From a bacterium (GTDB lineage Bacteria; Planctomycetota; Planctomycetia; Planctomycetales; Planctomycetaceae), in NCBI GenBank assembly GCA_016124895.1, contig WGMU01000005.1, positions 1-64,000 on the forward strand: a stretch of 64,000 bases of DNA. Reading direction: 5' to 3'. The position numbers were made by a program, and so were the translations under genes. Positions 18,461-27,292 of this stretch are shown here, one piece after another. Position 1 is the first letter of the stretch, and each line of letters opens with the position of its first letter. The notes under the pieces are model-generated. The model was not told where the DNA came from and made no database searches. It was given only the letters and a program-made list of their open reading frames with translations.

Positions 18461-19984
18461 TCATGCCTGCCCCGCTTCCTGCGTTTGTGACTGGAGCTGG
18501 ACTTGTGCCTGCGTCTCCGCCTGAGTTTGAAGTTGCGACTGCGTCGACGCGATCACCCACGTGTCTTTACTCCCGCCCCCCTGAGACGAATTCACAACGA
18601 GCGACCCTTTCCGCAGTGCGACGCGCGTCAGGCCGCCGGGCAGCACCCACAGGTCGTCGCCGTACAGGATGTAAGGACGCAGGTCGACATGACGTCCCTC
18701 GAAGTGATCGTCAACGACCGTCGGCACACGTGACAGAGACAGCGTCGGCTGAGCAATATAGTTCCGCGGGTTCTCGCGAATCTTTGCGCCGAACTCGTCA
18801 CGCTGCTCCTGAGTCGCGTGTGGTCCGATCAGCATCCCGTAACCGCCGGATTCGTTCGCCGCTTTGACGACCAGTTTGTCGAGCTTCTCCAGGACGTACT
18901 TCCGGTCGTCCTCACGCTGACAGACGTAAGTCGGCACGTTCGGCAGAATCGGTTCGCGATCGAGGTAGTAACGGATCATTTCCGGCACGAAGGCATAGAT
19001 GACCTTATCGTCGGCAACGCCCGTCCCCGGCGCATTGGCCAGAGCGACCCGCCCGTTTCGATAGGCGTCCATCAGACCAGGAACTCCCAGCACCGAGTCC
19101 TCACGGAAACACAGCGGATCGATGAAGTCGTCATCGATCCGGCGATAGATCACGTGGACGCGCTGATAACCGCGCGTCGTCCGCATGAAGACGAAACCAT
19201 CACGGACGGCCAGATCGTGTCCTTCGACCAGTTCAACGCCCATCTGCTGCGCGAGGAACGAATGCTCGTAATACGCCGAGTTGCAAATCCCCGGCGTCAG
19301 GACAACGACTTTGGGATCAGAGACATCCGGCGACAGCGAACGCAGTGTTTCGTACAGGCGGATCGGGTAGTCGATCACCGGGCGCACCTGCATCTCAGCG
19401 AAGACCTGAGGAAAACTGCGTTTCATCAACTGCCGGTTCTGCAGCACATAAGAAACTCCGGACGGGCACCGCAGATTGTCTTCCAGCACGTAGATGCCGC
19501 CGTCCGCGTCGCGGATCAGATCCGTTCCGGTAATGTGGCACCAGACGCCGCGCGGCGGATTCAATCCGTGACACTCGGGTCGGTACGACGCAGCGTCTTC
19601 CAGCAGGTTCCGGGGAACGACGCCGTCTTTGAGAATGTTCTGATCGTGATAGATGTCGTCGATGAAGAGATTGAGCGCTTCGATCCGCTGCTTCAGTCCG
19701 GCTTCGATATGTGACCACTCAATCGCTGACACGATCCGCGGCACGATGTCGAACGGGAAGATTTTCTCAGCCCCCTGCTGGTCTCCATAGACCGCAAAGG
19801 TAATCCCCATCTGCATCAGCGCCCGCTCGATCGCCTGCTGCCGGTTCTGCAGATCGCCTGGCGGCAGACCGTCAATCCGTTCCACGAGCGTCCGGACAAC
19901 GTCGCGCGGCTTCCCGGCTTCCGCAAAAAACTCGTCGTAAAAATCGTCCGGCTCATACCCGGAAAAACTCAAAGCCCCACTCAT
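18461..19984 (-). CDS. Circularly permuted ATP-grasp protein (type 2)
   Basis: The 507-residue product carries the circularly permuted ATP-grasp fold typical of alpha-E operons. Visible motifs are DIYHDQNILKDGVVP, an LEDNLRCPSGVSYVL segment, the nucleotide-binding Lys in VVKAANESGGYGMLIG, and LRPYILYGDDLWVLPGGLTRVAL. The protein ends with a Gln/Thr-rich tail of alternating Q residues (about the last 30) that does not look like part of the fold. The start at 19984 (MSGALSF) is preferred over the ATG ten codons upstream; both have only weak ribosome sites. The alpha-E start lies 55 bp downstream. Predicted activity: ATP-dependent ligation of a carboxylate to an amine in peptide synthesis or modification. 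Confidence 0.9.
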   Translation of the reverse strand: MSGALSFSGYEPDDFYDEFFAEAGKPRDVVRTLVERIDGLPPGDLQNRQQAIERALMQMGITFAVYGDQQGAEKIFPFDIVPRIVSAIEWSHIEAGLKQRIEALNLFIDDIYHDQNILKDGVVPRNLLEDAASYRPECHGLNPPRGVWCHITGTDLIRDADGGIYVLEDNLRCPSGVSYVLQNRQLMKRSFPQVFAEMQVRPVIDYPIRLYETLRSLSPDVSDPKVVVLTPGICNSAYYEHSFLAQQMGVELVEGHDLAVRDGFVFMRTTRGYQRVHVIYRRIDDDFIDPLCFREDSVLGVPGLMDAYRNGRVALANAPGTGVADDKVIYAFVPEMIRYYLDREPILPNVPTYVCQREDDRKYVLEKLDKLVVKAANESGGYGMLIGPHATQEQRDEFGAKIRENPRNYIAQPTLSLSRVPTVVDDHFEGRHVDLRPYILYGDDLWVLPGGLTRVALRKGSLVVNSSQGGGSKDTWVIASTQSQLQTQAETQAQVQLQSQTQEAGQA

Positions 19985-20344
19985 CCTGCACCTACAGACA
20001 CTTGCGACCTGCACGGTCCCACGGACTGAACTGCCTCAAAACCCGGCAGTCCCCAACTGAGTCAACAACGCAACTCTCGATCTGAACTGCCCGCATTGAG
20101 CGCCATGCCCGCATTCCAGTCTTTTATCATCGCTTCACTTAGCACTCGGCAGACAAAGAAGCAAACCAGATGCCGCGTGGTCCTCCGAATCAGGAAACAA
20201 CGCAACAGTCCGCGTTGAAGTGTTTCCAATCGAACGCGACTCAGCGACGATCCGCAAACGGCAAAGCGTGGTCACCCCGAACTCGACGGCCCGCCGCGCC
20301 GCGTGCCGTTGTCGGACTTCATTCGCTACAGGGAGTGCTGCCAG
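19985..20344. other. Divergent promoter region
   Basis: 360 bp lie between the divergently transcribed ATP-grasp operon and a DUF1501 gene. Short plus-strand frames here show no recognisable protein. Promoters for both directions should lie in it, but I cannot pick a convincing -35/-10 pair. Confidence 0.45.
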
Positions 20345-21691
20345 ATGCTGCTGCCGAGCCGTCGTGACTTACTGCGTGTCGGAAGCCTGGGACTGATGGG
20401 TGTTGCGCTGCCGCGTCTGCTGGACGCTCAGTCAACGCCAGCAGCGACGCCGGACGGAATCATCCCCAGCGCTGACGCCTGCGTGGTCATCTTCTTAAAC
20501 GGAGGACCTTCGCATCTCGACATGTGGGACGTAAAACCAGACGCGCCGGACGGAATCCGCGGCGAGTTTCAGCCGATCGCCACCAGCATCCCCGGCTATC
20601 CGATGTCTGAGCACCTGCCGCGACTGGCTCAACAGGTACACCGCTCAACCGTCGTCCGCTCGATGCACCACGGCGTGAATAACGCGCACGCGGCCGCAGT
20701 CTACGCGGCGATGACCGGGCACGACCGTGGCGAAATCGGCGGCGGCGCACGGCCGAGCGATTATCCGACGCCGGGCTCGGTGGTCAGCATGATCCGCCCG
20801 CCGGAACGCAACGCTGTCTCGCACGTCGTCCTGCCGTACATCACCAAAGAGGGTGCTGCGGGACCGCCACAACCGGGCTTTTTCGCCGGATTTGTCGGCG
20901 GCACACACGATCCGCTGTTCGTCCTCAACGATCCGAACTCGCCGGGCTTTTCCGTACCGGAACTCACACTGCAGACTGGCATCTCGGCCGAACGGCTGTC
21001 TGTCCGCCGAGCCCTGTTTCACGATCTCGACCAGCGCGTGCAGACACAGTTCCGCGCGAAGGCCATGTCCGGGCTGCAGGGCCGCGCGATTGATCTGCTG
21101 ACGTCCGAAGCAGCACAGCGGGCGTTCCGCATTTCCGATGAACCCGACTCGGTCCGCGACTCGTACGGCCGGAACATCTATGGCCAGAGTACGCTGCTGG
21201 CACGACGACTGATCGAAGCCGGAACACGGCTCGTCACACTGTCCTGGGCTCCGGACGCGAACGCGACGTGGGACACGCACGGCAGCAACTTCAAGAGCCT
21301 GAAGGAACGCCTGCTGCCGCAACTCGACGCGGCCTGTTCCAGTCTGATCACTGATCTCGCCGACCGCGGGATGCTCGACCGCACGGTCATCGCGATCATG
21401 GGCGACTTTGGCCGGACTCCAAAAATCAACGGCAACAATGCCGGCCGCGACCACTGGAATTACTGTTACAGCCTGATGCTCGCTGGTGGCGGTTTCGCTC
21501 AGGGGCAGATCTACGGAGCCAGCGACTCGACGGGCGCCTTTCCTGCCATTTCACCTCTGATTCCCGGCGACATCATCTCGACCATCTACCGCTGTCTGGG
21601 CATTCGCCACGACCGTCTGATCCATGACCAGATCGACCGCCCCCACCGCCTGGTCCCCAGCGGTGACGTCGTCCCCAGCCTGCTGGGATAG
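20345..21691 (+). CDS. DUF1501 protein with Tat-type signal
   Basis: This is a 448-residue DUF1501 protein. It has a twin-arginine signal (SRRDLLRVG followed by LGLMGVALPRLL), NGGPSHLDMWD near residue 50, and MGDFGRTPKIN in the C-terminal third. The start at 20345 is preceded by AGGGAG at 8 bp; an ATG 14 codons upstream would place residues ahead of the Tat motif. No DUF1549/1553 partner is adjacent, unlike the copy at 3564-4889. The gene is followed by repeats and an exported M19-like gene on the same strand. The function is unknown. Confidence 0.9.
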   Translation: MLLPSRRDLLRVGSLGLMGVALPRLLDAQSTPAATPDGIIPSADACVVIFLNGGPSHLDMWDVKPDAPDGIRGEFQPIATSIPGYPMSEHLPRLAQQVHRSTVVRSMHHGVNNAHAAAVYAAMTGHDRGEIGGGARPSDYPTPGSVVSMIRPPERNAVSHVVLPYITKEGAAGPPQPGFFAGFVGGTHDPLFVLNDPNSPGFSVPELTLQTGISAERLSVRRALFHDLDQRVQTQFRAKAMSGLQGRAIDLLTSEAAQRAFRISDEPDSVRDSYGRNIYGQSTLLARRLIEAGTRLVTLSWAPDANATWDTHGSNFKSLKERLLPQLDAACSSLITDLADRGMLDRTVIAIMGDFGRTPKINGNNAGRDHWNYCYSLMLAGGGFAQGQIYGASDSTGAFPAISPLIPGDIISTIYRCLGIRHDRLIHDQIDRPHRLVPSGDVVPSLLG

Positions 21692-21726
21692 CAAGCTCGA
21701 CCAGTGAGGTTCGTTGAATGGCTGAG

Positions 21727-21880
21727 GTGCCACTGTCGGCTTGTCCGGCAGTGCCAACGACCACTCAATTGCCCTGTGTCGGCGTTGTAACCCTTCTCTC
21801 AAGTGACTGGACCATAAGCTGAACAATCGAGTGTCTTTCGTCACTCAAATCACTGCTGGGCAAGCCAGCAGTGGCACCCC
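21727..21880. repeat. Two inverted copies of an intergenic repeat
   Basis: The segment 21727-21755 (GTGCCACTGTCGGCTTGTCC onward) and the segment 21851-21880 (CACTGCTGGGCAAGCCAGCA onward) are reverse-complement members of one family with the pattern CACTGC-x-GG-x-CAAGCC-x-x-CAGTGGCACC. Each copy is also partly palindromic. They occupy the gap between the DUF1501 and M19 genes. Confidence 0.65.
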
Positions 21881-21926
21881 GGAACCTTCCTTCTGAGAAT
21901 CCCTCTCCTGCCAATGGAGCCACACC

Positions 21927-23240
21927 ATGCCCTTCAACCGTCGGACATTTCTGCAGACATCCCTCGCCGCCAGCGCACTGGGCGGAGCCCTCACCAGCGA
22001 TCAGTCATCGCAGGCCGCTGACGATCCCGAGCGTCCTCTCAACCCGACGATCCAGCGTGCCCGTGATGTCGCTCTCCGGCTGCTCGATCCGACCGACGCC
22101 GAACTGCAGCACGGTCTGGAACTGCATCGCGAGTCGCTGGTCTTCGACGCCTACGGGTTTTCTCCGCGAGCAGCTCTCGATGGCGACGCGCTCGCGGAAC
22201 TCGTCAACGGCGGCGCATCGGACCTTGAAATTCAGGACGCTCGCGAAGACATGTCGATGACCCGCTGCGTCACCGATCCCGTCGAGCAGACCGAGTTCCT
22301 GGACGCCTGGCGCGCCTCCGGCGTCACCTGCATCTTTCAGAACGCCGGTGAGGAAGGCCAGGGCGTCATGATGCTGCTCAAGCGACTGGCCCGGTTCACC
22401 TACCTGACTGATATGCTGCGCGAGTCCGTCTCAAAGGCCGCCACTCCGGACGACATCGTCGCCGCGAAAGCCGCCGGACGGCACTGCCTGTACCTGACCG
22501 GTAACGGAGTTCCGCTCACCGAACAGTGGGTCTCGGTCGAAGACGAACTGCGCTACGTGCGCGTCTTCTACGAACTCGGCATCCGGATGATGCACCTGAC
22601 CTACAACCGACGGAACATGATCGGCGACGGCTGCGCGGAAAAAGCCAACGCCGGGCTGAGCGACTTCGGGCGGACGGCCATCGCCGAAATGAACCGCGTG
22701 GGCGTCATCGCCGACTGCGCTCACAGCGGCTGGCGGACGAGCCTCGAAGCCGCGCAGGTTTCTTCAAAGCCAATGGTCGCCAGCCACTCGACCTGTGGCG
22801 GCATCTTCCCGCACATCCGCAGCAAGCCGGACGAAGTCATCAAGGCGATCGCCGACACCGGCGGCTACATCGGCATCTGCTGCATCCCGAGATTCCTGCG
22901 CGGCACCGGCGACATCAACGCGTTCCTCGACCACATCGACTACGTCGTGAAGAAGTTCGGCCCCGACCACGTCGCGATCGGCACCGACGTCGCGTACTCG
23001 TCACAGAACATGTCCGAGGAATCGAAGAAGGTCCCCAGCCGCCCAAGGCAACGCCCCCGCTTCGCCTCGCTGTGGCCCGCTGACGATTACAAGACAACGT
23101 CGGACGCCACCCAAAGCCTTGCCTGGACCAACTGGCCGATGTTCACGGTGGGAATGGTGAAGCGAGGCCACTCAGACGAGACGATCAAAAAGATTCTCGG
23201 CGGCAACGTGATGCGTGTCGCCCGAGCGGCCATGCAGTAA
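21927..23240 (+). CDS. Exported M19-family (membrane dipeptidase-like) protein
   Basis: A 437-residue TIM-barrel-type M19 protein with a Tat signal (NRRTFLQTSLAASALGG, residues 4-20). The later metal/ligand motifs are present: DCAHSG and ASHSTCGG in the positions of the two C-terminal zinc histidines, followed by DHIDYVVKKFGPDHVAIGTD. The first zinc site of classical renal dipeptidases (D-G-H-N-D) reads LVFDAYGFSP, lacking the His-x-Asp, and the position expected to hold the bridging Glu (IEGG) reads LTGNG. It may therefore use a different metal arrangement or a different substrate. The ribosome site is GGAG at 21915-21918. It lies downstream of a DUF1501 gene but is separated from it by repeats. 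Confidence 0.85.
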   Translation: MPFNRRTFLQTSLAASALGGALTSDQSSQAADDPERPLNPTIQRARDVALRLLDPTDAELQHGLELHRESLVFDAYGFSPRAALDGDALAELVNGGASDLEIQDAREDMSMTRCVTDPVEQTEFLDAWRASGVTCIFQNAGEEGQGVMMLLKRLARFTYLTDMLRESVSKAATPDDIVAAKAAGRHCLYLTGNGVPLTEQWVSVEDELRYVRVFYELGIRMMHLTYNRRNMIGDGCAEKANAGLSDFGRTAIAEMNRVGVIADCAHSGWRTSLEAAQVSSKPMVASHSTCGGIFPHIRSKPDEVIKAIADTGGYIGICCIPRFLRGTGDINAFLDHIDYVVKKFGPDHVAIGTDVAYSSQNMSEESKKVPSRPRQRPRFASLWPADDYKTTSDATQSLAWTNWPMFTVGMVKRGHSDETIKKILGGNVMRVARAAMQ

Positions 23241-23259
23241 CCATCCCCCGCAACTCTCC

Positions 23260-23291
23260 GTAGGGTGTCGTGGAGCGAAGCGCAACGCACC
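23260..23291. repeat. GTAGGGTG...GCAACGCACC repeat, copy 1
   Basis: A 32-bp intergenic repeat unit between the M19 gene and higB. It closely matches 23961-23992 in the same orientation, so the toxin-antitoxin pair is bracketed by direct copies. Related sequence occurs near 63912-63963. Confidence 0.65.
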
Positions 23292-23346
23292 GTTTCGGGA
23301 ACTATACTTCTTGACGGTATGAGCGCTGCTCGTTACGTTCGCTGTC

Positions 23347-23628
23347 ATGATCACGAGCTTCCACGATCGGCGGACCGAGAAAATCTTTCGCCGCGATCGC
23401 GTCAAAGGAATCTCGCTGGAAGTTCAGCGAGCGGCATTGCGGAAGCTGTTGATCATCGACGCAGCCGAGAGTCTGGCCGACCTGCGGGTTCCACCCGGTA
23501 ACCGGCTGGAGAAGCTCAAAGGCGACCGCCGGGATCAGTACAGCATTCGCGTGAACGATCAGTGGCGAATCTGCTTCCGCTGGTCCAGCGGCGATGCGTC
23601 TAACGTCGAATTCACCGACTATCACTGA
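23347..23628 (+). CDS. higB: HigB-type toxin (RelE superfamily)
   Basis: The 93-residue product has the HigB/plasmid-killer layout: MITSFHDRRTEKIFRRDRV at the start, a central LRVPPGNRLEKLKGDRRDQYSIRVN and the terminal WRICFRW...VEFTDYH. The conserved basic and aromatic residues of this ribosome-dependent mRNA endonuclease family are visible. It is followed after 9 bp by a HigA-type antitoxin, giving the toxin-first order characteristic of higBA. The ribosome site is weak. Transcription is expected to be autorepressed by HigA or the HigBA complex. Confidence 0.93.
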   Translation: MITSFHDRRTEKIFRRDRVKGISLEVQRAALRKLLIIDAAESLADLRVPPGNRLEKLKGDRRDQYSIRVNDQWRICFRWSSGDASNVEFTDYH

Positions 23629-23637
23629 GGTACGGCA

Positions 23638-23943
23638 ATGGTCAGCAAAAAACTCCTGCCGATTCATCCAGGTGAAATCCTGAACCTGGAATTCCTGCAA
23701 CCGCTCGGCGTCACTCAGTACCGTCTGGCTAAGGACATCAACGTCCCGCCCCGGCGAATCAACGAGATCGTCAAAGGCACGCGGTCCATCACCGCCAACA
23801 CCGCCCTCCGCCTGGCCCGCTACTTCGGAACGACCGAACGCTTCTGGCTGAATCTGCAAACGACGTACGACCTGGAAATTGAACGCGACCGTCTGGGTGG
23901 ATCGCTGAAGGACGAAGTTCAGGTTCTCTCAGGCACGAACTGA
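23638..23943 (+). CDS. higA: HigA-type antitoxin (HTH-XRE)
   Basis: A 101-residue protein with the HigA N-terminal signature LLPIHPGEILNLEFLQPLG, an XRE helix-turn-helix at about residues 25-70 (TQYRLAKDINVPPRRINEIV) and the RYFGTTERFWLNLQTTYDLE segment typical of the family. It should neutralise HigB by direct binding and repress the operon promoter. It lies 9 bp after higB and is flanked downstream by a second copy of the same repeat found upstream of higB. Confidence 0.94.
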   Translation: MVSKKLLPIHPGEILNLEFLQPLGVTQYRLAKDINVPPRRINEIVKGTRSITANTALRLARYFGTTERFWLNLQTTYDLEIERDRLGGSLKDEVQVLSGTN

Positions 23944-23960
23944 CTGCTTTTGATTGTGTC

Positions 23961-24038
23961 GTAGGGTGCTGTGGAGCGCAGCGTAACGCACCACACATCC
24001 CGTCAAGGTGCGGTCCGCTGCGCTTCACGCACCCTACC
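23961..24038. repeat. GTAGGGTG repeat, copy 2 with inverted partner
   Basis: The unit 23961-23992 repeats the sequence upstream of higB in direct orientation. The following 24007-24038 (GGTGCGGTCCGCTGCGCTTC onward) is its approximate reverse complement, so the pair forms a long imperfect hairpin after higA that may terminate its transcript. Confidence 0.7.
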
Positions 24039-24113
24039 CAACTTCGCTTGAGGACAGGTCACCTTCGTGGCACATTACCACATTCGTTCCCTATCCATAG
24101 AGGGCCGCATCCG

Positions 24114-25742
24114 ATGGCAACTTTTCAGAGTCTTAAACAGCAGAAGGAACTCAAGGAATTACTGAAGCGGGACCATTCACTCAATGGTGGTGTCCTGTTT
24201 GGACTCGATGGTTACATCATCGAGTGTCAGGCGCGGGCTATGGAACTCCTACGGAAACCACAGCCGGTCACCAGCGTCGTGCAGGTATCCGGAATGGCTC
24301 GCCAGGGAATCTATGAGGCTCTCGATCGTATCTCGGGGGCCTTTGCCAAGCTCGACATTCCCGAATCTCCGGTACGCATTCTCGTTAACCTGACTCCTCC
24401 CGATCTGCCAAAGGATGGCACTTGGCTGGATTTGCCGCTGGCAATTTTAATTCTTCAGGCAGCCGGCATATTGCCTGACCTTCCCGAGCACCTCGAAGGA
24501 GATTATGTCCTCGTTGGGGAAGTCGGCCTCCACGGGGAAATCCGCCGTGTGCCCGGAGCATTGTCGATGGCGTATGTGACGAAGCCCGGCCAGAAGCTGA
24601 TCGTCCCGGCTGGAAATGAGAAGGAGTGTGCCCTCATTCTGGCGAAGCCTGGACATGAAGGCTGTGGCGTGTTCCCCGTTTCAACGCTGGAAGAAGTGAT
24701 TGACTTCTTCGCCGGACGGCGCCAACTGGAAAACGCGTTACGCGAATCGATCAAGTTCGAATCCGTCATTCCGAAGTGTCCAGACTTTGGAATGATACGC
24801 GGCCAGACAAGGGCAAAACGGGCTGCGGTTATTTCGGCTGCAGGCGGTCACAATATGCTCATGATCGGCCCTCCAGGCGAAGGCAAGTCGCTGATCGCAT
24901 CCGCAATTCCGGGAATTCTCCCGAAACTGAGCAACCACGAGAAAGTGGAGCTGACTCGCATCTATTCCGCAGCCGGATCACTTGACCGTGATGGGCTGGC
25001 AGTGACACGTCGCCCGATGCGTTCAATTCATCACACGACGTCGAAGCAGGCGCTTATTGGTGGCGGAAGCGGAGTGCCCCAGCCAGGTGAGATTACCATG
25101 GCCCATCTGGGAGTGCTTTTTCTTGACGAGTTGGCCGAGTTCAGCGTCGCGACTCTTGAGACATTGCGGCAGCCAATGGAACGGGGCGAAATCGACATCT
25201 CTCGCGTCCGCGCGAGCATGACCTTTCCCTGTCGCTTCACGATGGTCGCTGCAATGAACCCATGCCCGTGCGGCTACTTTGGAAACGACGAACGCTGCCG
25301 CTGCGCGGAACGTGACGTAAGAAAGTATCAGGGCAAAGTAAGCGGCCCAATTCTAGATCGCATCGACTTACAGGTCGAACTGCAGCCGCTGACAGTAGAG
25401 GAACGATTCGCACCAGTCGCTCAAAATGAGTCACTTCGCCTGAGAGCAGTCGTCGAACGTGCTCGTACCCGTCAGGTCGAACGTTTTATCGGTACAGAAA
25501 TCCCTCACAACGCGGCAATTCCTGGCGGAGCAGTGAGCGATTACTGCGATTTTTCGGAGTCGGGATTCTCTCGTTTTCGTGAGATTATTGAGACAAGCAC
25601 ACTGTCAACTCGCTCGATGGACCGGTTAGCGAAGGTCAGCCGCACGATCTCAGACCTTGACGACAAGGAACACGTAGCTCCATACCATGTCGACGAAGCA
25701 GCCAGCTTTGTGGTGGGCGGGATTTTACGCGACGCATTTTGA
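24114..25742 (+). CDS. YifB/ComM-like magnesium-chelatase family AAA ATPase
   Basis: The 542-residue protein has the YifB order. A Lon-like N-terminal domain covers about 25-200 (VSGMARQGIYEALDRI, LPLAILILQAAGIL). The AAA module has Walker A GPPGEGKS (252-259) and Walker B VLFLDEL (334-340), with a MNPCPCGYFGN...CRC cysteine motif at 381-397. A C-terminal Mg-chelatase-type domain follows (SGPILDRIDLQVEL). ComM is a hexameric helicase promoting branch migration in natural transformation. The first 25 residues are Lys/Gln/Glu-rich and unlike ComM, and the gene appears somewhat less GC-rich than its neighbours. ATG 24114 was chosen over an earlier frame opening at 24048 because homology begins here and AGAGGG lies upstream. 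It is next to higBA. Confidence 0.88.
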   Translation: MATFQSLKQQKELKELLKRDHSLNGGVLFGLDGYIIECQARAMELLRKPQPVTSVVQVSGMARQGIYEALDRISGAFAKLDIPESPVRILVNLTPPDLPKDGTWLDLPLAILILQAAGILPDLPEHLEGDYVLVGEVGLHGEIRRVPGALSMAYVTKPGQKLIVPAGNEKECALILAKPGHEGCGVFPVSTLEEVIDFFAGRRQLENALRESIKFESVIPKCPDFGMIRGQTRAKRAAVISAAGGHNMLMIGPPGEGKSLIASAIPGILPKLSNHEKVELTRIYSAAGSLDRDGLAVTRRPMRSIHHTTSKQALIGGGSGVPQPGEITMAHLGVLFLDELAEFSVATLETLRQPMERGEIDISRVRASMTFPCRFTMVAAMNPCPCGYFGNDERCRCAERDVRKYQGKVSGPILDRIDLQVELQPLTVEERFAPVAQNESLRLRAVVERARTRQVERFIGTEIPHNAAIPGGAVSDYCDFSESGFSRFREIIETSTLSTRSMDRLAKVSRTISDLDDKEHVAPYHVDEAASFVVGGILRDAF

Positions 25743-25773
25743 CCGCCAGGAGATTTGGCCCGCACAATTCCGG

Positions 25774-27168
25774 CTACGGAATTCGTTCCGAATCGGGAAT
25801 ATGGACGGCGGTCAGGCCGCAGCAGTCCCAGGCTCGGGTGCCTCGACTGATGTTCCAGGTGATGTAGAGCTTGTCGCCCTCGGCGGACACCGCGGTGCTG
25901 TAGGTGCCTTTGAGTGTGAAGTCGTACTTGTCCTGGAAGTGCGGGTGCAGGAAGGCGAGCACCTTTTTCTTTCCGGTCTGCACGTCGAACTGCACGACGG
26001 GCGAGCCGTCGCGGTCGGCGCCGCCGTGGGCTCCGGGGACGTAGTAGAGGTAGCGGCCTGTCGGATCGACGTCGATTGACGCCACGTAAGCGCTCGTGCC
26101 GACAGCGACGGTGCCGATCGCTTTGACCTGCTCGGTCTTCGTGTTGAACTGCCAGACCGTCGCGTCGCTGTCACGCTGGCCGGTCGAGACCGTATAGACA
26201 AGGCCGTCGGCGGTTTCCTCGGTCGCGGCCCGCACGCCGATTGTCTGGCCGGTTGAGACGGGTGCGGCAGGGCTTGCCGGGTCGAAGCGGAGCAGTTCGC
26301 CGTCCTCGTTGCCCGGTACGTAGTAAACGCGGCCGGTCGACTTTGCGAGAATCATGTAGCGTGCCGGGCCGTTCGGGCCGGAGTAGAGCAGCTTTCGATT
26401 GCGGACGTCGTAGGCGAAGAACCGAATGTCCTGCAGCTCTGCGTCAGGACCGGCGGCGGTACCTCCGTAATAGATCAGCCGTTCGGGATCGAGCACGCTG
26501 TTGGGGATGCTGTGCTTCGGCACCGGGCCGTGAGCGACAATCTGTGACTCGCCCGTCTGCGGATTCGTGCGGAAGATCCAGTCGCCCAGGTAGTGATTCT
26601 CGTCGTTGGCGGCTTTCGGCGATCCGCGGTGCGTCGAGTAATACAGCCAGCCATCGCGGCCCATGTCGACGCGGCTGTGAATCTTGCCCGGCGTGTAGTG
26701 CCCCTGCGGCAGGTTCAGGAACTTCGTGACATCGACCAGCGACCGCAGCGAGCGTTTCGCAGGATCGTACTCGAAGACAAACGCCGTCCCCGTGCCATGT
26801 TCGTTGTCGGTCCGGCCGATCGCGTAGTGGTCGCCGATCGCCGAGTAATACTTCCCGTTCGCCACCGAACCATCGCCCCAGTTCGACCACGGTTTTCCCG
26901 GATAGTTCTGGCCGGGATAGAACAGGAAGTCGACCGTTGGTGCGGTCTTCGCCACAGCGACGCCGTCGCGCAGCGTGTCCGGCGCCTGTAGAAACTTCGG
27001 TGACGACTCCGTCACGATCGTCTGCCCGTCTGGCAGCGCCGGCGGCCACGGCAGGTCGGCGTCCTTGATGACTTTTGGACGCGCCGCCTGCGGTTTCTTC
27101 TGCGCGAGCAGATCTGATTGCAGGCTGATCAGGCACAAGCCGGCGAGAAGGAGTCGAGTTGTCGACAT
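25774..27168 (-). CDS. Exported beta-propeller protein of unknown function
   Basis: The 464-residue protein has a signal peptide (MSTTRLLLAGLCLISLQSDLLAQ), then repeated beta-strand units with motifs such as IGDHYAIGRTD, RDGWLYYSTHRG, TGRVYYVPGNEDG and TGRYLYYVPGAHGG. This points to a six- or seven-bladed propeller of the SMP-30/YVTN type. It has no recognisable catalytic motif. The start at 27168 is supported by AGGGAGGC immediately upstream; the frame remains open to 27327 only because it runs through a dispersed repeat. It may bind or act on a carbohydrate in the envelope, but this is only inference from fold. Confidence 0.82.
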   Translation of the reverse strand: MSTTRLLLAGLCLISLQSDLLAQKKPQAARPKVIKDADLPWPPALPDGQTIVTESSPKFLQAPDTLRDGVAVAKTAPTVDFLFYPGQNYPGKPWSNWGDGSVANGKYYSAIGDHYAIGRTDNEHGTGTAFVFEYDPAKRSLRSLVDVTKFLNLPQGHYTPGKIHSRVDMGRDGWLYYSTHRGSPKAANDENHYLGDWIFRTNPQTGESQIVAHGPVPKHSIPNSVLDPERLIYYGGTAAGPDAELQDIRFFAYDVRNRKLLYSGPNGPARYMILAKSTGRVYYVPGNEDGELLRFDPASPAAPVSTGQTIGVRAATEETADGLVYTVSTGQRDSDATVWQFNTKTEQVKAIGTVAVGTSAYVASIDVDPTGRYLYYVPGAHGGADRDGSPVVQFDVQTGKKKVLAFLHPHFQDKYDFTLKGTYSTAVSAEGDKLYITWNISRGTRAWDCCGLTAVHIPDSERIP

Positions 27169-27210
27169 GTATGCCTCCCTTTCAGAGTTCACAGTGTTTG
27201 TCAGACGGTC

Positions 27211-27285
27211 GACAGCGCAAAGACGCCAGGACTCAAAGGAACGCAAAGTCTTGGCGAAGCTCTGCGTCTTCGCGACTTTGCGCTG
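27211..27285. repeat. GCAAAG-class inverted repeat, copy A
   Basis: The arms GACAGCGCAAAG (27211 onward) and CTTTGCGCTG (ending about 27285) flank imperfectly paired CAAAGG/CGCAAAGTC and GCTCTGCGTC segments. It is one of four related elements between 27.2 and 30.8 kb and lies between two tail-to-head minus-strand genes. Confidence 0.65.
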
Positions 27286-27292
27286 CACACCG

